A stretch of 64,000 bases of DNA from NCBI RefSeq assembly GCF_030908545.1, contig NZ_CP133083.1:1116001-1180000 (forward strand), written 5' to 3'. The position numbers and the translations under genes were made by a program. Source of the stretch: Nitrosomonas sp. sh817. GTDB lineage: Bacteria > Pseudomonadota > Gammaproteobacteria > Burkholderiales > Nitrosomonadaceae. Below the pieces are notes generated by a model that saw only the letters and a program-made list of their open reading frames with translations, did not search any database and was not told the DNA's origin. Shown piece by piece: positions 17,552-26,581 of this stretch; position 1 is the first letter of the stretch; each line of letters begins with the position of its first letter.

Positions 17552-19006
17552 ATGGATACACTGATTCCTGTTATTTTATCGGGCGGTTCGGGAACGCGAC
17601 TATGGCCGCTTTCACGCGAGAAGCATCCAAAGCAGCTATTATCGCTCATTGATGATGATTCGCTATTGCAAGCCACTGTCCGCCGAATGGATGGCCTGGA
17701 GGGTATTACAGTTAATGCTCCCATCATTGTTTGCAACGAAGAATATCGTTTTGTCATAGCCGAGCAATTGCGGCTGATGGATAAAAAAGGCACCATCCTG
17801 CTCGAACCTTTCGGAAGAAACACGGCGCCTGCGCTAACTCTGGCAGCACTTTCCGCCATGCGGATGGATAAGGATCCGGTGTTATTGGTTATGCCGTCTG
17901 ATCATGTCATTTTGGATATCGAATCTTTTCATGAAGCTGTTTCAATGGCGATGCCGCAAGCATTGACCGATAGCATCGTTACGTTCGGTATAACTCCGGA
18001 TGCACCGGAAACAGGGTATGGCTATATTCAGCTTGGAGAATCGTTAACAGAAGAAAATACTGCATATCATATTACACGCTTTGTAGAAAAACCGGATTTA
18101 TCAACCGCGCAAGCCTATTTGGATTCTGGGAAGTATCTCTGGAATAGCGGGCTGTTTATGATGCGTGCATCGATATGGCTGGCTGCAATTGCAAAATCTC
18201 GACCTGATATTCTTGTTGCATGCCAGGGTGCGTGGGAAAAAGGATCGGAAGATGGTGATTTTTTGCGGGTGGATAAAAATGCCTTTGAACATTGCCCCAG
18301 CGACTCTATTGACTATGCCGTGATGGAGCGAATCACCGATCCCCGGAATGAGCTGCCCAGTGGTGTCGTCATTCCTCTTTCGGCAAAATGGTCCGATATC
18401 GGTGCCTGGAGTTCTTTATGGCAAGTACTGCCTAAAGACGAATCAGGAAATGCTTCAAAAGGCGATGTATTATTGAATCACTGCAGCAATACGCTTGTCA
18501 TTTCAGAGAATCGCTTGGTGACCTGTGTGGGTGTCGAAAACATGATTGTAGTGGAAACCGCTGATGCGGTATTGGTTGTCAATAAAGACAAAACACAAGA
18601 CGTGAAACTAATCGTTGATTCCCTGAAAAAACAAGATCGACTGGAAGGCCGTTGGCACCGTAAGGTATTTCGTCCATGGGGATGGTACGATGGCATCGAT
18701 GCGGGTGAACGTTTTCAAGTGAAGCGAATTGTTGTCAAGCCTGGTGCGGCATTGTCATTGCAGATGCACCATCATCGGGCTGAACACTGGGTTGTCGTGC
18801 GGGGTACGGCGCGGGTAACGCGGAATGAAGAAATTTTTTTAGTTTCCGAGAATGAATCAACGTATATTCCCCTCGGCACTAAGCACAGATTAGAAAATCC
18901 CGGCTGTGTTCCGCTGGAGATGATTGAGATTCAATCGGGTTCGTATCTCGGTGAAGATGATATCGTGCGTTTTGAAGATATTTATGGCCGGCGGATTCAA
19001 GGTTGA
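17552..19006 (+). CDS. algA: Mannose-1-phosphate guanylyltransferase / mannose-6-phosphate isomerase
   Basis: A 484-residue bifunctional enzyme of the AlgA/ManC/XanB type. The N-terminal nucleotidyltransferase has LSGGSGTRLWPLSRE at residues 9-23 and FVEKP near residue 176. The C-terminal type II isomerase cupin has QMHHHRAEHWVVV near residue 405. It makes GDP-mannose from mannose-1-phosphate, and possibly mannose-6-phosphate from fructose-6-phosphate. The GDP-mannose is the likely substrate of the dehydrogenase at 11234-12535. Its stop codon lies inside an 11-bp inverted repeat that probably ends the operon. Confidence 0.93.
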   Translation: MDTLIPVILSGGSGTRLWPLSREKHPKQLLSLIDDDSLLQATVRRMDGLEGITVNAPIIVCNEEYRFVIAEQLRLMDKKGTILLEPFGRNTAPALTLAALSAMRMDKDPVLLVMPSDHVILDIESFHEAVSMAMPQALTDSIVTFGITPDAPETGYGYIQLGESLTEENTAYHITRFVEKPDLSTAQAYLDSGKYLWNSGLFMMRASIWLAAIAKSRPDILVACQGAWEKGSEDGDFLRVDKNAFEHCPSDSIDYAVMERITDPRNELPSGVVIPLSAKWSDIGAWSSLWQVLPKDESGNASKGDVLLNHCSNTLVISENRLVTCVGVENMIVVETADAVLVVNKDKTQDVKLIVDSLKKQDRLEGRWHRKVFRPWGWYDGIDAGERFQVKRIVVKPGAALSLQMHHHRAEHWVVVRGTARVTRNEEIFLVSENESTYIPLGTKHRLENPGCVPLEMIEIQSGSYLGEDDIVRFEDIYGRRIQG

Positions 19007-19032
19007 TGTGTAAAAGTTCATACACATCAACC
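19001..19032. terminator. Perfect 11-bp inverted repeat between convergent genes
   Basis: GGTTGATGTGT at 19001-19011 pairs perfectly with ACACATCAACC at 19022-19032 around a 10-base loop. It includes the algA stop codon and lies between algA (+) and the HDOD gene (-). There is no U-run, so termination strength is uncertain. A two-way terminator is the simplest reading. Confidence 0.5.
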
Positions 19033-19075
19033 CTAAAATATAAGAATCGATTCCAAGAAGTTTAGTGACTTAATT

Positions 19076-19912
19076 TTATGCATTTTCATGTTGTTTGTTT
19101 GCACCAACGATGGTCATGATATCACCTGCTTGCAGATGTAACAGCTTGGCAATGTCTTCATAATCATCCGGCAAGGCTGCATCATCCCATCCATTGGCGG
19201 AATGTCTCGCCAGGTTTACCGCGAGTATCACATTGCGGACGCGTTGAAACCCGGAACAGTTGTCGTCCATCAGGGTGATTAACAGTTCCGGAAGTCTCCA
19301 TTTAATCGCGAGTTCATGTTGTAACTGATTCAGCGGGAAACCGAATATTTTTTCTTGCGCGGCGGAGCTTCGTAGCGTTTTGTCTTTCTTTTGTAATTGC
19401 TTGATTTTCAGCATTTCGTTGGGCGCGAAGCACCACATCAAGATTTCGGCGATATCATGCAATAGCGCCGCGAGCCGGATATCTGCAAAGTGCAAATCAT
19501 GCAAACGGATTGCCCAGTCGAAAGCATAAGAAGCAGCCAAATTTGCACGATGGGAAGTTTTTAACAGATAGACGAGGGCGCTCCTATTATCTTTTCCAAG
19601 AATATCTTCCACCAACGGCGTGGCGGGAATCAGCCGGATTGTATTTTCAAGTCCGAGCATCAATACGATTTGCTCGACTTCCATTACATCATGTTCCTGA
19701 CAGCGATGCTTATGCTTTTGCATATAGCGCATCAGTTTTACCGTCATTAAAGGATCATTTTTTACAATATTCGCGTAGCTGCGCGCATTCAGGTTATTTT
19801 CATCCTGTTTGAGAATTTCAAGATTTCGTGCGGTTTGCTTGAGAACAGGAATTTCTGCTGTCGTAAGAAAATTAACCCAATCCGATAATTTTCTTTGATT
19901 TTGTTGTAGCAT
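19076..19912 (-). CDS. HDOD-domain protein
   Basis: 278 residues. The HDOD domain (a degenerate HD phosphohydrolase) covers most of the protein, with 'LKQTARNLEILK' at the start, AALLHDIAEILMW near residue 155 and a conserved FGFPLNQLQHELA further on. HDOD proteins act in signalling, often linked to c-di-GMP, but their biochemistry is poorly defined. An AGGAG site lies eight bases before the start. It stands alone, convergent with the EPS cluster. Confidence 0.85.
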   Translation of the reverse strand: MLQQNQRKLSDWVNFLTTAEIPVLKQTARNLEILKQDENNLNARSYANIVKNDPLMTVKLMRYMQKHKHRCQEHDVMEVEQIVLMLGLENTIRLIPATPLVEDILGKDNRSALVYLLKTSHRANLAASYAFDWAIRLHDLHFADIRLAALLHDIAEILMWCFAPNEMLKIKQLQKKDKTLRSSAAQEKIFGFPLNQLQHELAIKWRLPELLITLMDDNCSGFQRVRNVILAVNLARHSANGWDDAALPDDYEDIAKLLHLQAGDIMTIVGANKQHENA

Positions 19913-20054
19913 TTCTGAACTCCTGATTTATTGTCGCAAGGAGTTTTTTTACGACATTCCTATATAAATCTTTAGGAAACAATAATCTACCAATAAAGTT
20001 CAGTTGTTATCGGGAAAATGTTTTGTTAAGTATGCCGGGTCGTAAAGAGACCGC

Positions 20055-20912
20055 TTAGAAAAATAATCGAGCAAGCTCAACGCCGGGATCGGCGGCTCGC
20101 ATAAAGGCTTCGCCAACGAGGAACGCATTGACCTGATGGGTGCGCATCAGTGCAACATCCGCGGGTGTATGAATACCGCTTTCGGTAACGACTGTTTTAT
20201 TTGACGGGATTTTATCCAATAATTCCAGCGTGGTATGCAAAGTTGTCTCAAAGGTTCTCAGGTTGCGATTATTAATTCCAATGAGCGGTGTTGAAAGCCG
20301 GAGCGCCAATTCAAGTTCGGCGGCATCATGGACTTCAACCAAAACCGCCATGCCCAGCGATTGAGCCAATTGCTCGAGTCTTATCATACGTGCGATGGGA
20401 TCGCTGGCCGCATTATCTTGGCTGGAATCGTTCTCGAGCAAGAAAGCGCTTACAATTAATAAAATGCAATCGGCATTCATCGCACGCGCTTCCGCTATCT
20501 GATATTCCTCAAGAATAAAATCCTTGCGCAATACCGGCAGAGAACAAGCCGCGCGCGCGGCTTGCAAATATTCGGGAGCTCCCATGAAAAATTGCTTATC
20601 CGTTAACACCGAAAGACACGCCGCACCGTGCTGGGCATAAGTTTTGGCGATTTCGCCGGGCACGAATTCAAACGCTTGCGCATCACCGGATGCCGGGCCG
20701 CGCAAAACGCCTTTGCTGGGGCTTGCTTGCTTGATTTCCGCGATGACCGCTGATTGCCCCGTTTTGATTTTGTTTTGGATTGCGCCGGTGAAATCCCGCG
20801 CTGGCGGCGCAGAGTGCGCTTCTTCAAGCAGCGCTGCATAGGGCTTTTGCGCCTCTGCGGCAGCAATCTCTTGCTTCTTGACGGTCAGAATTTTTTTTAA
20901 GATATCGGACAT
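20055..20912 (-). CDS. trpC: Indole-3-glycerol phosphate synthase
   Basis: 285 residues, a TIM barrel with the usual extra N-terminal helix. Signature strands include [13 protein letters not shown] near residue 55 (substrate Lys and Ser), LRKDFI near residue 125, IGINNRNL near residue 213 and VTESGI near residue 241. It closes the indole ring from CdRP in tryptophan synthesis. A six-base gap to trpD indicates one operon (trpG-trpD-trpC). Length is slightly above the usual 260. Confidence 0.97.
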   Translation of the reverse strand: MSDILKKILTVKKQEIAAAEAQKPYAALLEEAHSAPPARDFTGAIQNKIKTGQSAVIAEIKQASPSKGVLRGPASGDAQAFEFVPGEIAKTYAQHGAACLSVLTDKQFFMGAPEYLQAARAACSLPVLRKDFILEEYQIAEARAMNADCILLIVSAFLLENDSSQDNAASDPIARMIRLEQLAQSLGMAVLVEVHDAAELELALRLSTPLIGINNRNLRTFETTLHTTLELLDKIPSNKTVVTESGIHTPADVALMRTHQVNAFLVGEAFMRAADPGVELARLFF

Positions 20913-20918
20913 AATTTT

Positions 20919-21944
20919 TTACGCGAGATCCCGGTTGGTAAATTCAACAAGATCGTGCAGTTTCTTTAAAGCAGCACCACTTTCGATCGCACGGAGCGCC
21001 GCTGTTATTCCTGATTCGAGCGAACCGGCAATTCCGGCGGTGTAAATGGCTGCGCCAGCGTTCATCAAAACAATATCCCGCGCCGGTCCCGCCGCATTTT
21101 CCAATACCGAAAGCAGCATTCTTCTGGCTTGCTCATTGTCCTTGACGCGGATGGTGTCAAGCGAAGCGGTTTTGAGATTAAAATCCTCCGGCCTGACCGA
21201 GAACACAGTAATCTGATTATTTTTCATTTCCCCAATTCTGGTTTCGCCCGCAATCGTGATTTCATCCAATCCGTCTTTGCCGTGAACGATCAGCACATGC
21301 TCACTTCCCAAGCGCTGCAGCACTTGCGCCAAGGGCTCGACCAATTCGTCGGCAAACACGCCTAGAACTTGTCTTTTTGCATTCGCCGGATTGGTTAACG
21401 GCCCCAGGATATTAAAGAGTGTTTTGATGCCCAATTCGCGGCGTACCGGCGCTGCATGTTTCATTGCGGCATGATAATTGGGCGCGAACATAAATCCCAC
21501 GCCGATTTCACGGATGCTTTGCGCGACTTGCGCTGGCGTTTGATTGAGATTGACGCCCAACGCTTCCAATACATCCGCGCTGCCGGATTTGCTGGAGACC
21601 GATCTGCCGCCATGTTTCGCGACGCGCGCACCGGCGGCGGCGGCGACAAATGCCGATGCGGTTGAAATATTGAAGGTGTGCGCGGAATCGCCGCCGGTGC
21701 CGCAGGTATCAACCAGGTAAGTTTTGTCGGCGATATCGACTTTGGTTGCGAATTCGCGCATGACTTGCGCCGCTGCTGCGATTTCCCCGGCGGTTTCTTT
21801 TTTTACACGAAGACCGGTGACGATGGCAGCAATCAGAACGGGGGAAACTTCACCCTGCATGATTTGGCGCATCAAGGAAATCATATCCTCGTGCAGTATT
21901 TCCTGATGCTCGATCAATCGCTGAAGCGCTTCTTGTGGATTCAT
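20919..21944 (-). CDS. trpD: Anthranilate phosphoribosyltransferase
   Basis: 341 residues, normal length. The PRPP-binding glycine-rich motif DTCGTGGDSAHTFN lies near residue 84, KHGGRSVSSKSGSAD near residue 110, and NILGPLTNPA near residue 178. It transfers phosphoribose to anthranilate, the second step of the tryptophan branch. It sits between trpG and trpC in the same direction, with a 24-base gap to trpG. Confidence 0.97.
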   Translation of the reverse strand: MNPQEALQRLIEHQEILHEDMISLMRQIMQGEVSPVLIAAIVTGLRVKKETAGEIAAAAQVMREFATKVDIADKTYLVDTCGTGGDSAHTFNISTASAFVAAAAGARVAKHGGRSVSSKSGSADVLEALGVNLNQTPAQVAQSIREIGVGFMFAPNYHAAMKHAAPVRRELGIKTLFNILGPLTNPANAKRQVLGVFADELVEPLAQVLQRLGSEHVLIVHGKDGLDEITIAGETRIGEMKNNQITVFSVRPEDFNLKTASLDTIRVKDNEQARRMLLSVLENAAGPARDIVLMNAGAAIYTAGIAGSLESGITAALRAIESGAALKKLHDLVEFTNRDLA

Positions 21945-21968
21945 TGGATTGTCTCCGGGATTACAGCA

Positions 21969-22535
21969 CTACGCACGCTTAAGAAAATTTTCGAGCATTT
22001 GATGTCCATGTTCGCTCAAGATTGATTCCGGATGGAACTGAATGCCTTCGATCGCGAGGGTTTTATGGCGAACCCCCATGATTTCATCATCTTCGGTCCA
22101 CGCCGTAATTTCGAGGCAATCCGGCAATGTCGACCGCTCGATCACGAGGGAGTGGTAGCGGGTTGCAATAAAGGGGTTCGGCAAGTTGCGGAAAATTCCA
22201 ATGTTATGGTGATAGATCGGCGATGTCTTGCCGTGCATCAGTTGTTTCGCATGAACAATGTGTCCGCCGAATGCTTGCCCGATACTCTGATGCCCCAGAC
22301 ATACGCCTAGCACCGGGATTGTTTCACTGAATTTTTTGATAACGGACAATGAAATACCGGCTTCGTCAGGTGTGCAAGGACCCGGAGAAATCACGATCCG
22401 GTCAGGCTTCAACTTCAAGATCGTATCCAGGGTAATTTCATCATTTCTATATACCACAACCTCTTCACCCAGCTCCGAAAGATATTGCACGAGGTTGTAG
22501 GTAAAAGAATCGTAGTTATCGATCATTAACAGCAT
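21969..22535 (-). CDS. trpG: Anthranilate synthase glutaminase subunit
   Basis: 188 residues, a class I glutamine amidotransferase. The catalytic Cys lies in [15 protein letters not shown] near residue 79, and the His-Glu pair is in IQFHPESIL near residue 168. It feeds ammonia to TrpE and, in species without a separate PabA, to aminodeoxychorismate synthase. No trpE is present upstream; the integrated element begins 126 bases away, so the operon as seen starts here. Confidence 0.96.
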   Translation of the reverse strand: MLLMIDNYDSFTYNLVQYLSELGEEVVVYRNDEITLDTILKLKPDRIVISPGPCTPDEAGISLSVIKKFSETIPVLGVCLGHQSIGQAFGGHIVHAKQLMHGKTSPIYHHNIGIFRNLPNPFIATRYHSLVIERSTLPDCLEITAWTEDDEIMGVRHKTLAIEGIQFHPESILSEHGHQMLENFLKRA

Positions 22536-22660
22536 TTTGAACTGGTATTCATATAAATAATTATCAGATTATACCAAACGGCGAAACAAGTTTATTCCGC
22601 CGATTTTACCAGCATGGAAGCCCATCAATAATGATCGCAAGATGTTACAGAGAGTTTATT

Positions 22661-22685
22661 TGGCGGAGAAGGCGGGATTCGAACC
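22661..22685 (-). repeat. Attachment site copy at the trp side of the integrated element
   Basis: 25 bases identical to the 3' end of the tRNA-Ser gene at 28411-28435, from its T-arm to the encoded CCA. The tRNA match stops there, so this is a duplicated tRNA end and not a gene. Such direct repeats mark the core of tyrosine-integrase recombination. It is the far boundary of the 5.8-kb element. Confidence 0.9.
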
Positions 22686-22845
22686 TTGATCTATATTTGA
22701 TATATCAATCATTTATTATTTACCTCTGATATTTTTGTGTCATTTTGAAGTATTTCTGCAGGTTTCAAAAACTTTATCAGAATCAGTTTAAACTTATTTA
22801 ATTAAACCATCAAGATAAGTTGAATCTTGGGGTAAAAATATATCT

Positions 22846-23223
22846 TTAAGATGCTTTGATTACCAGCTTTCTTAACCACGGTTCAAGGTGAGGCAAATCA
22901 AATGTATCTGTTTCAAACATTTGCATCATGTCGGCGTGAATAATCATTGATTCACAGTTGATTCGATAACCATTAATACGAAGAAAAATATCAGTAGCTG
23001 CAAAAGCTACGCGTTTGTTGCCATCTACAAAGGGATGATTGATGGCTAAACTTTCCATCAATGCGGCTGCTTCCGCAACTATGTCAATATAGTAGCCTGA
23101 TTGAAGGCGAAATAAAGCAGATTCAAGTGCGCCAAGATCACGGATACCAAGTGTTCCGCCGTAACGTTTTATTAATATTGAATGGATTGCTAGTACATCG
23201 GGAACCGTCAAATACTCTTTCAA
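22846..23223 (-). CDS. doc: Doc-type toxin (Fic/Doc family)
   Basis: 125 residues. The Fic core HPFVDGNKR near residue 68 is the Doc form of HxFx(D/E)GNGR, with the terminal G replaced by K as in Doc. Doc of phage P1 phosphorylates EF-Tu; the same activity is expected here but not shown. The antitoxin gene ends two bases upstream, giving the usual antitoxin-then-toxin operon. The N-terminal 'LAIHSILIKRYGG' is typical of the family. Confidence 0.92.
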   Translation of the reverse strand: MKEYLTVPDVLAIHSILIKRYGGTLGIRDLGALESALFRLQSGYYIDIVAEAAALMESLAINHPFVDGNKRVAFAATDIFLRINGYRINCESMIIHADMMQMFETDTFDLPHLEPWLRKLVIKAS

Positions 23224-23225
23224 TG

Positions 23226-23456
23226 TTATTTAGCTAATTCACGGTAGAGCTGATCAAATTCGTTTTGACTTTGCTCAAAAGCATTTATAACCTGATGGCG
23301 TGATTGGCGTTTTTCTTTACGCTCGATGTATTCCCGCAGGGCTTCATCAAGTATTTCTTGAATAGGGCGCCCCTCAGATTCAGCAATTTTTCGCAGTGCA
23401 GTAAGGACTTCTGGCGCAGCCTGAGAGGAAAATTTTTCGCGGACAGTGTTAGGCAT
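23226..23456 (-). CDS. Antitoxin paired with Doc, ribbon-helix-helix-like
   Basis: 76 residues, charged and helical. The centre (ALRKIAESEGRPIQEILDE) looks like a ribbon-helix-helix DNA-binding motif, not the Phd/YefM fold that usually partners Doc. The C-terminal tail, rich in Gln and Glu, may be the toxin-binding part. Its role is inferred from tight linkage to doc. Confidence 0.75.
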   Translation of the reverse strand: MPNTVREKFSSQAAPEVLTALRKIAESEGRPIQEILDEALREYIERKEKRQSRHQVINAFEQSQNEFDQLYRELAK

Positions 23457-23628
23457 GAGATATCACCATATCCTGATGTTTTTGAGAATTTTATGATACG
23501 CTAAAGATTGTTTTTTTATCAATGTATTTGTAGCCCCTCGTGTTACTTGAACGGGATAATAAGAAGTGTATAAAAGAACAAAAAAACATTAATATTAAGC
23601 AGTATAGCCAGTTAAAAAATTTATCTTA

Positions 23629-24495
23629 ATGAATAAGAAACCAAGAATATTTATTGCATCATCTACGGAATCATATAGTATCGCACAAGCGATAAACCAC
23701 AACCTTGACAGACCAGCAGAAACAGTCTTATGGACAAGACCCGAGCCTTCACAAAATTTTATTGATTCACTGATCAAGCTAACTAGAAGTGTAGATTTTG
23801 CAGCATTTCTTTGCACACCTGATGATCTTGTAATAATGCGCGGCGAAGAAAAAAAAACAACGCGCGATAATGTTCTGTTCGAGTTAGGCTTATTTATGGG
23901 ATATCTTGGAAAGGAACGATGTTTTATTATTCTGCCCCGGGATTCAAAACATCATACTCCAACAGATATATTAGGTATTGCACCAATAGATTATGAGCCT
24001 AACCGAAGTGATAATGATTTCATTTCTGCCACAAAGTCTACGTGTACAGTTATTACTAATGTAATGGATCGGATGGGATTCTTTCATACAAACCCTCAAA
24101 AATCTGGGTTAGAAAGAAATGATTTTCAATTAATAGATTCATTCCCTAAGAAAGGTCAGAAAATCTCTACAGATGATATTAAGAAAATATTTCTAAAATT
24201 TAACAAACCTGTTGATCGTAATTCAGTTATGTACATAGGAAATTACTATATTCAAGAAAATACATTTGCTCAATGGAATGGTGCAGGCTGGATACAATTT
24301 GATGAAGATGATACAAAGCTAATATGGCATATACACGAGCATTTGTTAAGCCACAAAAGTATGCATGGTCCACTTGAAATTGATTATCCACGATTTGAAA
24401 TTCATATTGGTCGTGAACCGGAAGAATGGCGATTAAAGGATATTGATGGCAATTCTTTACCATTGATAAAATTGCCAGTCACAATAAAAAATTAA
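23629..24495 (+). CDS. TIR-like (CAP12/PycTIR-type) protein with unknown C-terminal domain
   Basis: 288 residues. Residues 1-150 match the TIR-like family found with cyclic-nucleotide defence systems: RIFIASSTES at the start and RDNVLFELGLFMG with the candidate catalytic Glu85. Related proteins degrade NAD+ when triggered. Residues 170-288 form a second, strand-rich domain whose start (IKKIFLKFNKPVDRNSV) resembles bacterial Ig-like SbsA modules; I do not recognise the rest. No cyclase gene is adjacent. It is the only cargo gene facing right, has low GC, and sits between doc/antitoxin and the integrase. A stand-alone defence effector is the best guess. Confidence 0.75.
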   Translation: MNKKPRIFIASSTESYSIAQAINHNLDRPAETVLWTRPEPSQNFIDSLIKLTRSVDFAAFLCTPDDLVIMRGEEKKTTRDNVLFELGLFMGYLGKERCFIILPRDSKHHTPTDILGIAPIDYEPNRSDNDFISATKSTCTVITNVMDRMGFFHTNPQKSGLERNDFQLIDSFPKKGQKISTDDIKKIFLKFNKPVDRNSVMYIGNYYIQENTFAQWNGAGWIQFDEDDTKLIWHIHEHLLSHKSMHGPLEIDYPRFEIHIGREPEEWRLKDIDGNSLPLIKLPVTIKN

Positions 24496-24552
24496 GATAG
24501 TAAAATAAAGGTTTTCCAGTGCTCATATTTGGCGAGCCAGACAGGATTAGAA

Positions 24553-25647
24553 CTATGTTTTACTCTGCTTCTGAGGAATATATCGTCCATAGCTCTTTCT
24601 AATCTGTCCCCAATCCTTGTGTCCCATTTCCTCGGCAACATGCATGTGATGCCCACCTCGCGAAAGCATTGTAGAAGCGAAAGTGTGACGGGTTTGATAA
24701 GGATTGCGATATTTAATGTTTGCCCGTTCCAATGCAGGAATCCAAACCGTTTTGCGAATGGCCTGATCGTCTTTCCAAGGTTTGTTATGGCGTGGATTAT
24801 GAAAAACAGTCTCTTTTAGTTTTTCAGTGTAGGTTTGCTGGCTAAGTAAGGCTTCTCTGGCTTGGGGTTGAAGTATGATAGTACGTTCTCCTGACTTGGT
24901 TTTAGTACCTTTTAAATGATTCCGCACTTTTGCAACCCTGACATGGATGCAGTTTTGTTTCAGATCGACATCCTGCCAACGCAAAGCGATGAGCTCGGAT
25001 GTTCTCAAACCCGTCCAGAACGCAAACTGAATCAGGTTTTTTTCTTGCCCTACAAGTTCATTCAGAATACTTGCGACTTCATCGGGTGGGAAGGGTTGCG
25101 GTTCTCGCGTATGGATTGGTAAATTTTTCACATGATCAAGCGGATTTTTGGCGATGATTTCATCGTGATACATTTCGTCGTATAACTGGCGCAGTGGTAT
25201 CAGAATGTTATTTTTTCGCTTGTTGGAACAAGGAAGTTCAGCCAGCCATTCTTTAATTTTGAGTGCAGTGAGTTCATCTATCGTTAGATCGCCAAATATT
25301 GGAATCAAATGGTGATAAATTGCGCTTTCATAGTCGCGCAGTGTGCTTGGTTGGCATCGGGATTGAGCGCGTTGTAACCAATCAATCAGGCCTTCGCGAA
25401 TAGTGTAACGATCTGGCCGGGTTTTGCGAAATTCTTTTGCTTTCTTGCTGTATGGAAAGTGCCTCGAATAATCAAAAGTGCCGATGCTGATTTCATACAG
25501 TATTGCTTGCCGCTTAAGGATCAGTTCCTTTTGTGCGGCCTTGGTCGGCGGAATGGGAATAGTTTCCCGGCAGCGCACGCCTTGATAGGTGAAGGCGATC
25601 TGGGCGCTATTGCCGCGAATCGTTATGCCACGCTGCCTTGAATCCAT
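24553..25647 (-). CDS. int: Tyrosine recombinase (phage-type integrase)
   Basis: About 364 residues from the ATG at 25647; a longer frame opens at 25719 but overlaps the excisionase-like gene heavily. Arm-type and SAM-like core-binding domains occupy the first half. The catalytic half shows GLRTSELIALRW (Arg), YQTRHTFAS (His-x-x-Arg type box) and the active Tyr in KSYGRY near the end. It should recombine the 25-bp site in tRNA-Ser. Position at the element's inner part, next to the excisionase-like gene, is typical of small integrated elements. Confidence 0.93.
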   Translation of the reverse strand: MDSRQRGITIRGNSAQIAFTYQGVRCRETIPIPPTKAAQKELILKRQAILYEISIGTFDYSRHFPYSKKAKEFRKTRPDRYTIREGLIDWLQRAQSRCQPSTLRDYESAIYHHLIPIFGDLTIDELTALKIKEWLAELPCSNKRKNNILIPLRQLYDEMYHDEIIAKNPLDHVKNLPIHTREPQPFPPDEVASILNELVGQEKNLIQFAFWTGLRTSELIALRWQDVDLKQNCIHVRVAKVRNHLKGTKTKSGERTIILQPQAREALLSQQTYTEKLKETVFHNPRHNKPWKDDQAIRKTVWIPALERANIKYRNPYQTRHTFASTMLSRGGHHMHVAEEMGHKDWGQIRKSYGRYIPQKQSKT

Positions 25648-25817
25648 GCGTAAGCTGCTTTTGCGATGATGAAGATTCGGCCGTTTGGTGCTTTTACCCA
25701 ATGAATCTTTTCTCTCCATTGCCCTTTCTTTCTATACTGCCGGATGGCTTCTTCGGTTAAGCCGGTTAATTCAGCAAACTTCTTGATCGTTACCAGTATA
25801 TGTTCGGAGTGGTTCAT
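25623..25817 (-). CDS. Excisionase-like small DNA-binding protein
   Basis: 64 residues, a MerR/Xis-like winged helix: a helix-turn-helix (IKKFAELTGLTEEAIRQYRK) followed by a short wing. Its 3' end overlaps the integrase start by 25 bases, a layout common for excisionase-integrase pairs. It probably bends DNA for excision or regulates the integrase. Confidence 0.75.
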   Translation of the reverse strand: MNHSEHILVTIKKFAELTGLTEEAIRQYRKKGQWREKIHWVKAPNGRIFIIAKAAYAWIQGSVA

Positions 25818-26254
25818 TTCTTTTCCTCCCCGTCATTGCCAGCGATATGTTTAGCTACCTGCTTTTCGACTTCCGCTTGGCTGTCGATCAAACCCTTATC
25901 CGCCACTTTGCGCTTACCCATGACCACTGCCCAGAAGCTGCCAAGCTTTTCGGTGATGGCATAGCCAATACTTTTTTTCTGGCCGAATTCGGTGATTTCC
26001 GGGCATACGTCTTTAAACTCAACGCCGAGCACTTTTTCATAACGGCGGTAAGTGGCCGGGTTGTGCAGAATCTTGAGAACCCGCCAGCCGAAATACTGTC
26101 CTATTATCAATGCGCCAAGAGCACTTTCAAGCGTAGTGCCAACGCCCCGGAATTCCTTCATGTTCTGGAGTATCTTTTGTTCCGTTTCTTCATTGAGAAC
26201 GAGCAGTTTTCTGGGGTTGTCTGCTGTGTTTGTTTGGTTTCCTTTGTCTTTCAT
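25814..26254 (-). CDS. Unknown protein of the integrated element
   Basis: About 146 residues from the ATG at 26254; the open frame extends to 26299. It overlaps the excisionase-like start by four bases, so is probably translationally coupled. It is charged, with one moderately hydrophobic middle part (TLESALGALIIGQYFGW). The family is not recognised. Because it lies between the replication gene and integrase, a regulatory or replication-accessory role is possible but unproven. Confidence 0.6.
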   Translation of the reverse strand: MKDKGNQTNTADNPRKLLVLNEETEQKILQNMKEFRGVGTTLESALGALIIGQYFGWRVLKILHNPATYRRYEKVLGVEFKDVCPEITEFGQKKSIGYAITEKLGSFWAVVMGKRKVADKGLIDSQAEVEKQVAKHIAGNDGEEKK

Positions 26255-26331
26255 AATCAATAGTGTTCCTGAAAATATATAGAAGTTTTCATAGTACACT
26301 ACTAATCATGGTAGTCAATAAGATACTTGTC

Positions 26332-26559
26332 CTATTCGTCGAGAAGCTTCACTTGCGTGTAAAACTCCTCTTTGGTGAATTGCCGCATCTCGTCGTGAAA
26401 CTTGATGACAATCTCGATCTGGTCGTTAAGTGTCAACACGCCGCAAATGTGCCCGATTTGCGTGATGCTGTATTTTTGGCCGGGTTGCAGCACGTCTTTT
26501 TTGAGTACGGCTAAGCGGTAGATTAAAGAAACAGCTTCCTCAAGATCGAATGTATTCAT
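26332..26559 (-). CDS. Small unknown protein of the integrated element
   Basis: About 75 residues from the ATG at 26559. A frame back to 26604 would overlap the replication gene's end. Mixed helix and strand, no membrane segment, no recognised motif. It lies directly after the replication gene in the same direction. Confidence 0.55.
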   Translation of the reverse strand: MNTFDLEEAVSLIYRLAVLKKDVLQPGQKYSITQIGHICGVLTLNDQIEIVIKFHDEMRQFTKEEFYTQVKLLDE

Positions 26560-26581
26560 TATGTTTTTTCTTCTGTCTTTT

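Noticed and set aside
22661-22685. A second tRNA-Ser gene
   Set aside because: Only the last 25 bases match; the sequence beyond has no anticodon arm or acceptor 5' strand. It is an attachment-site copy.
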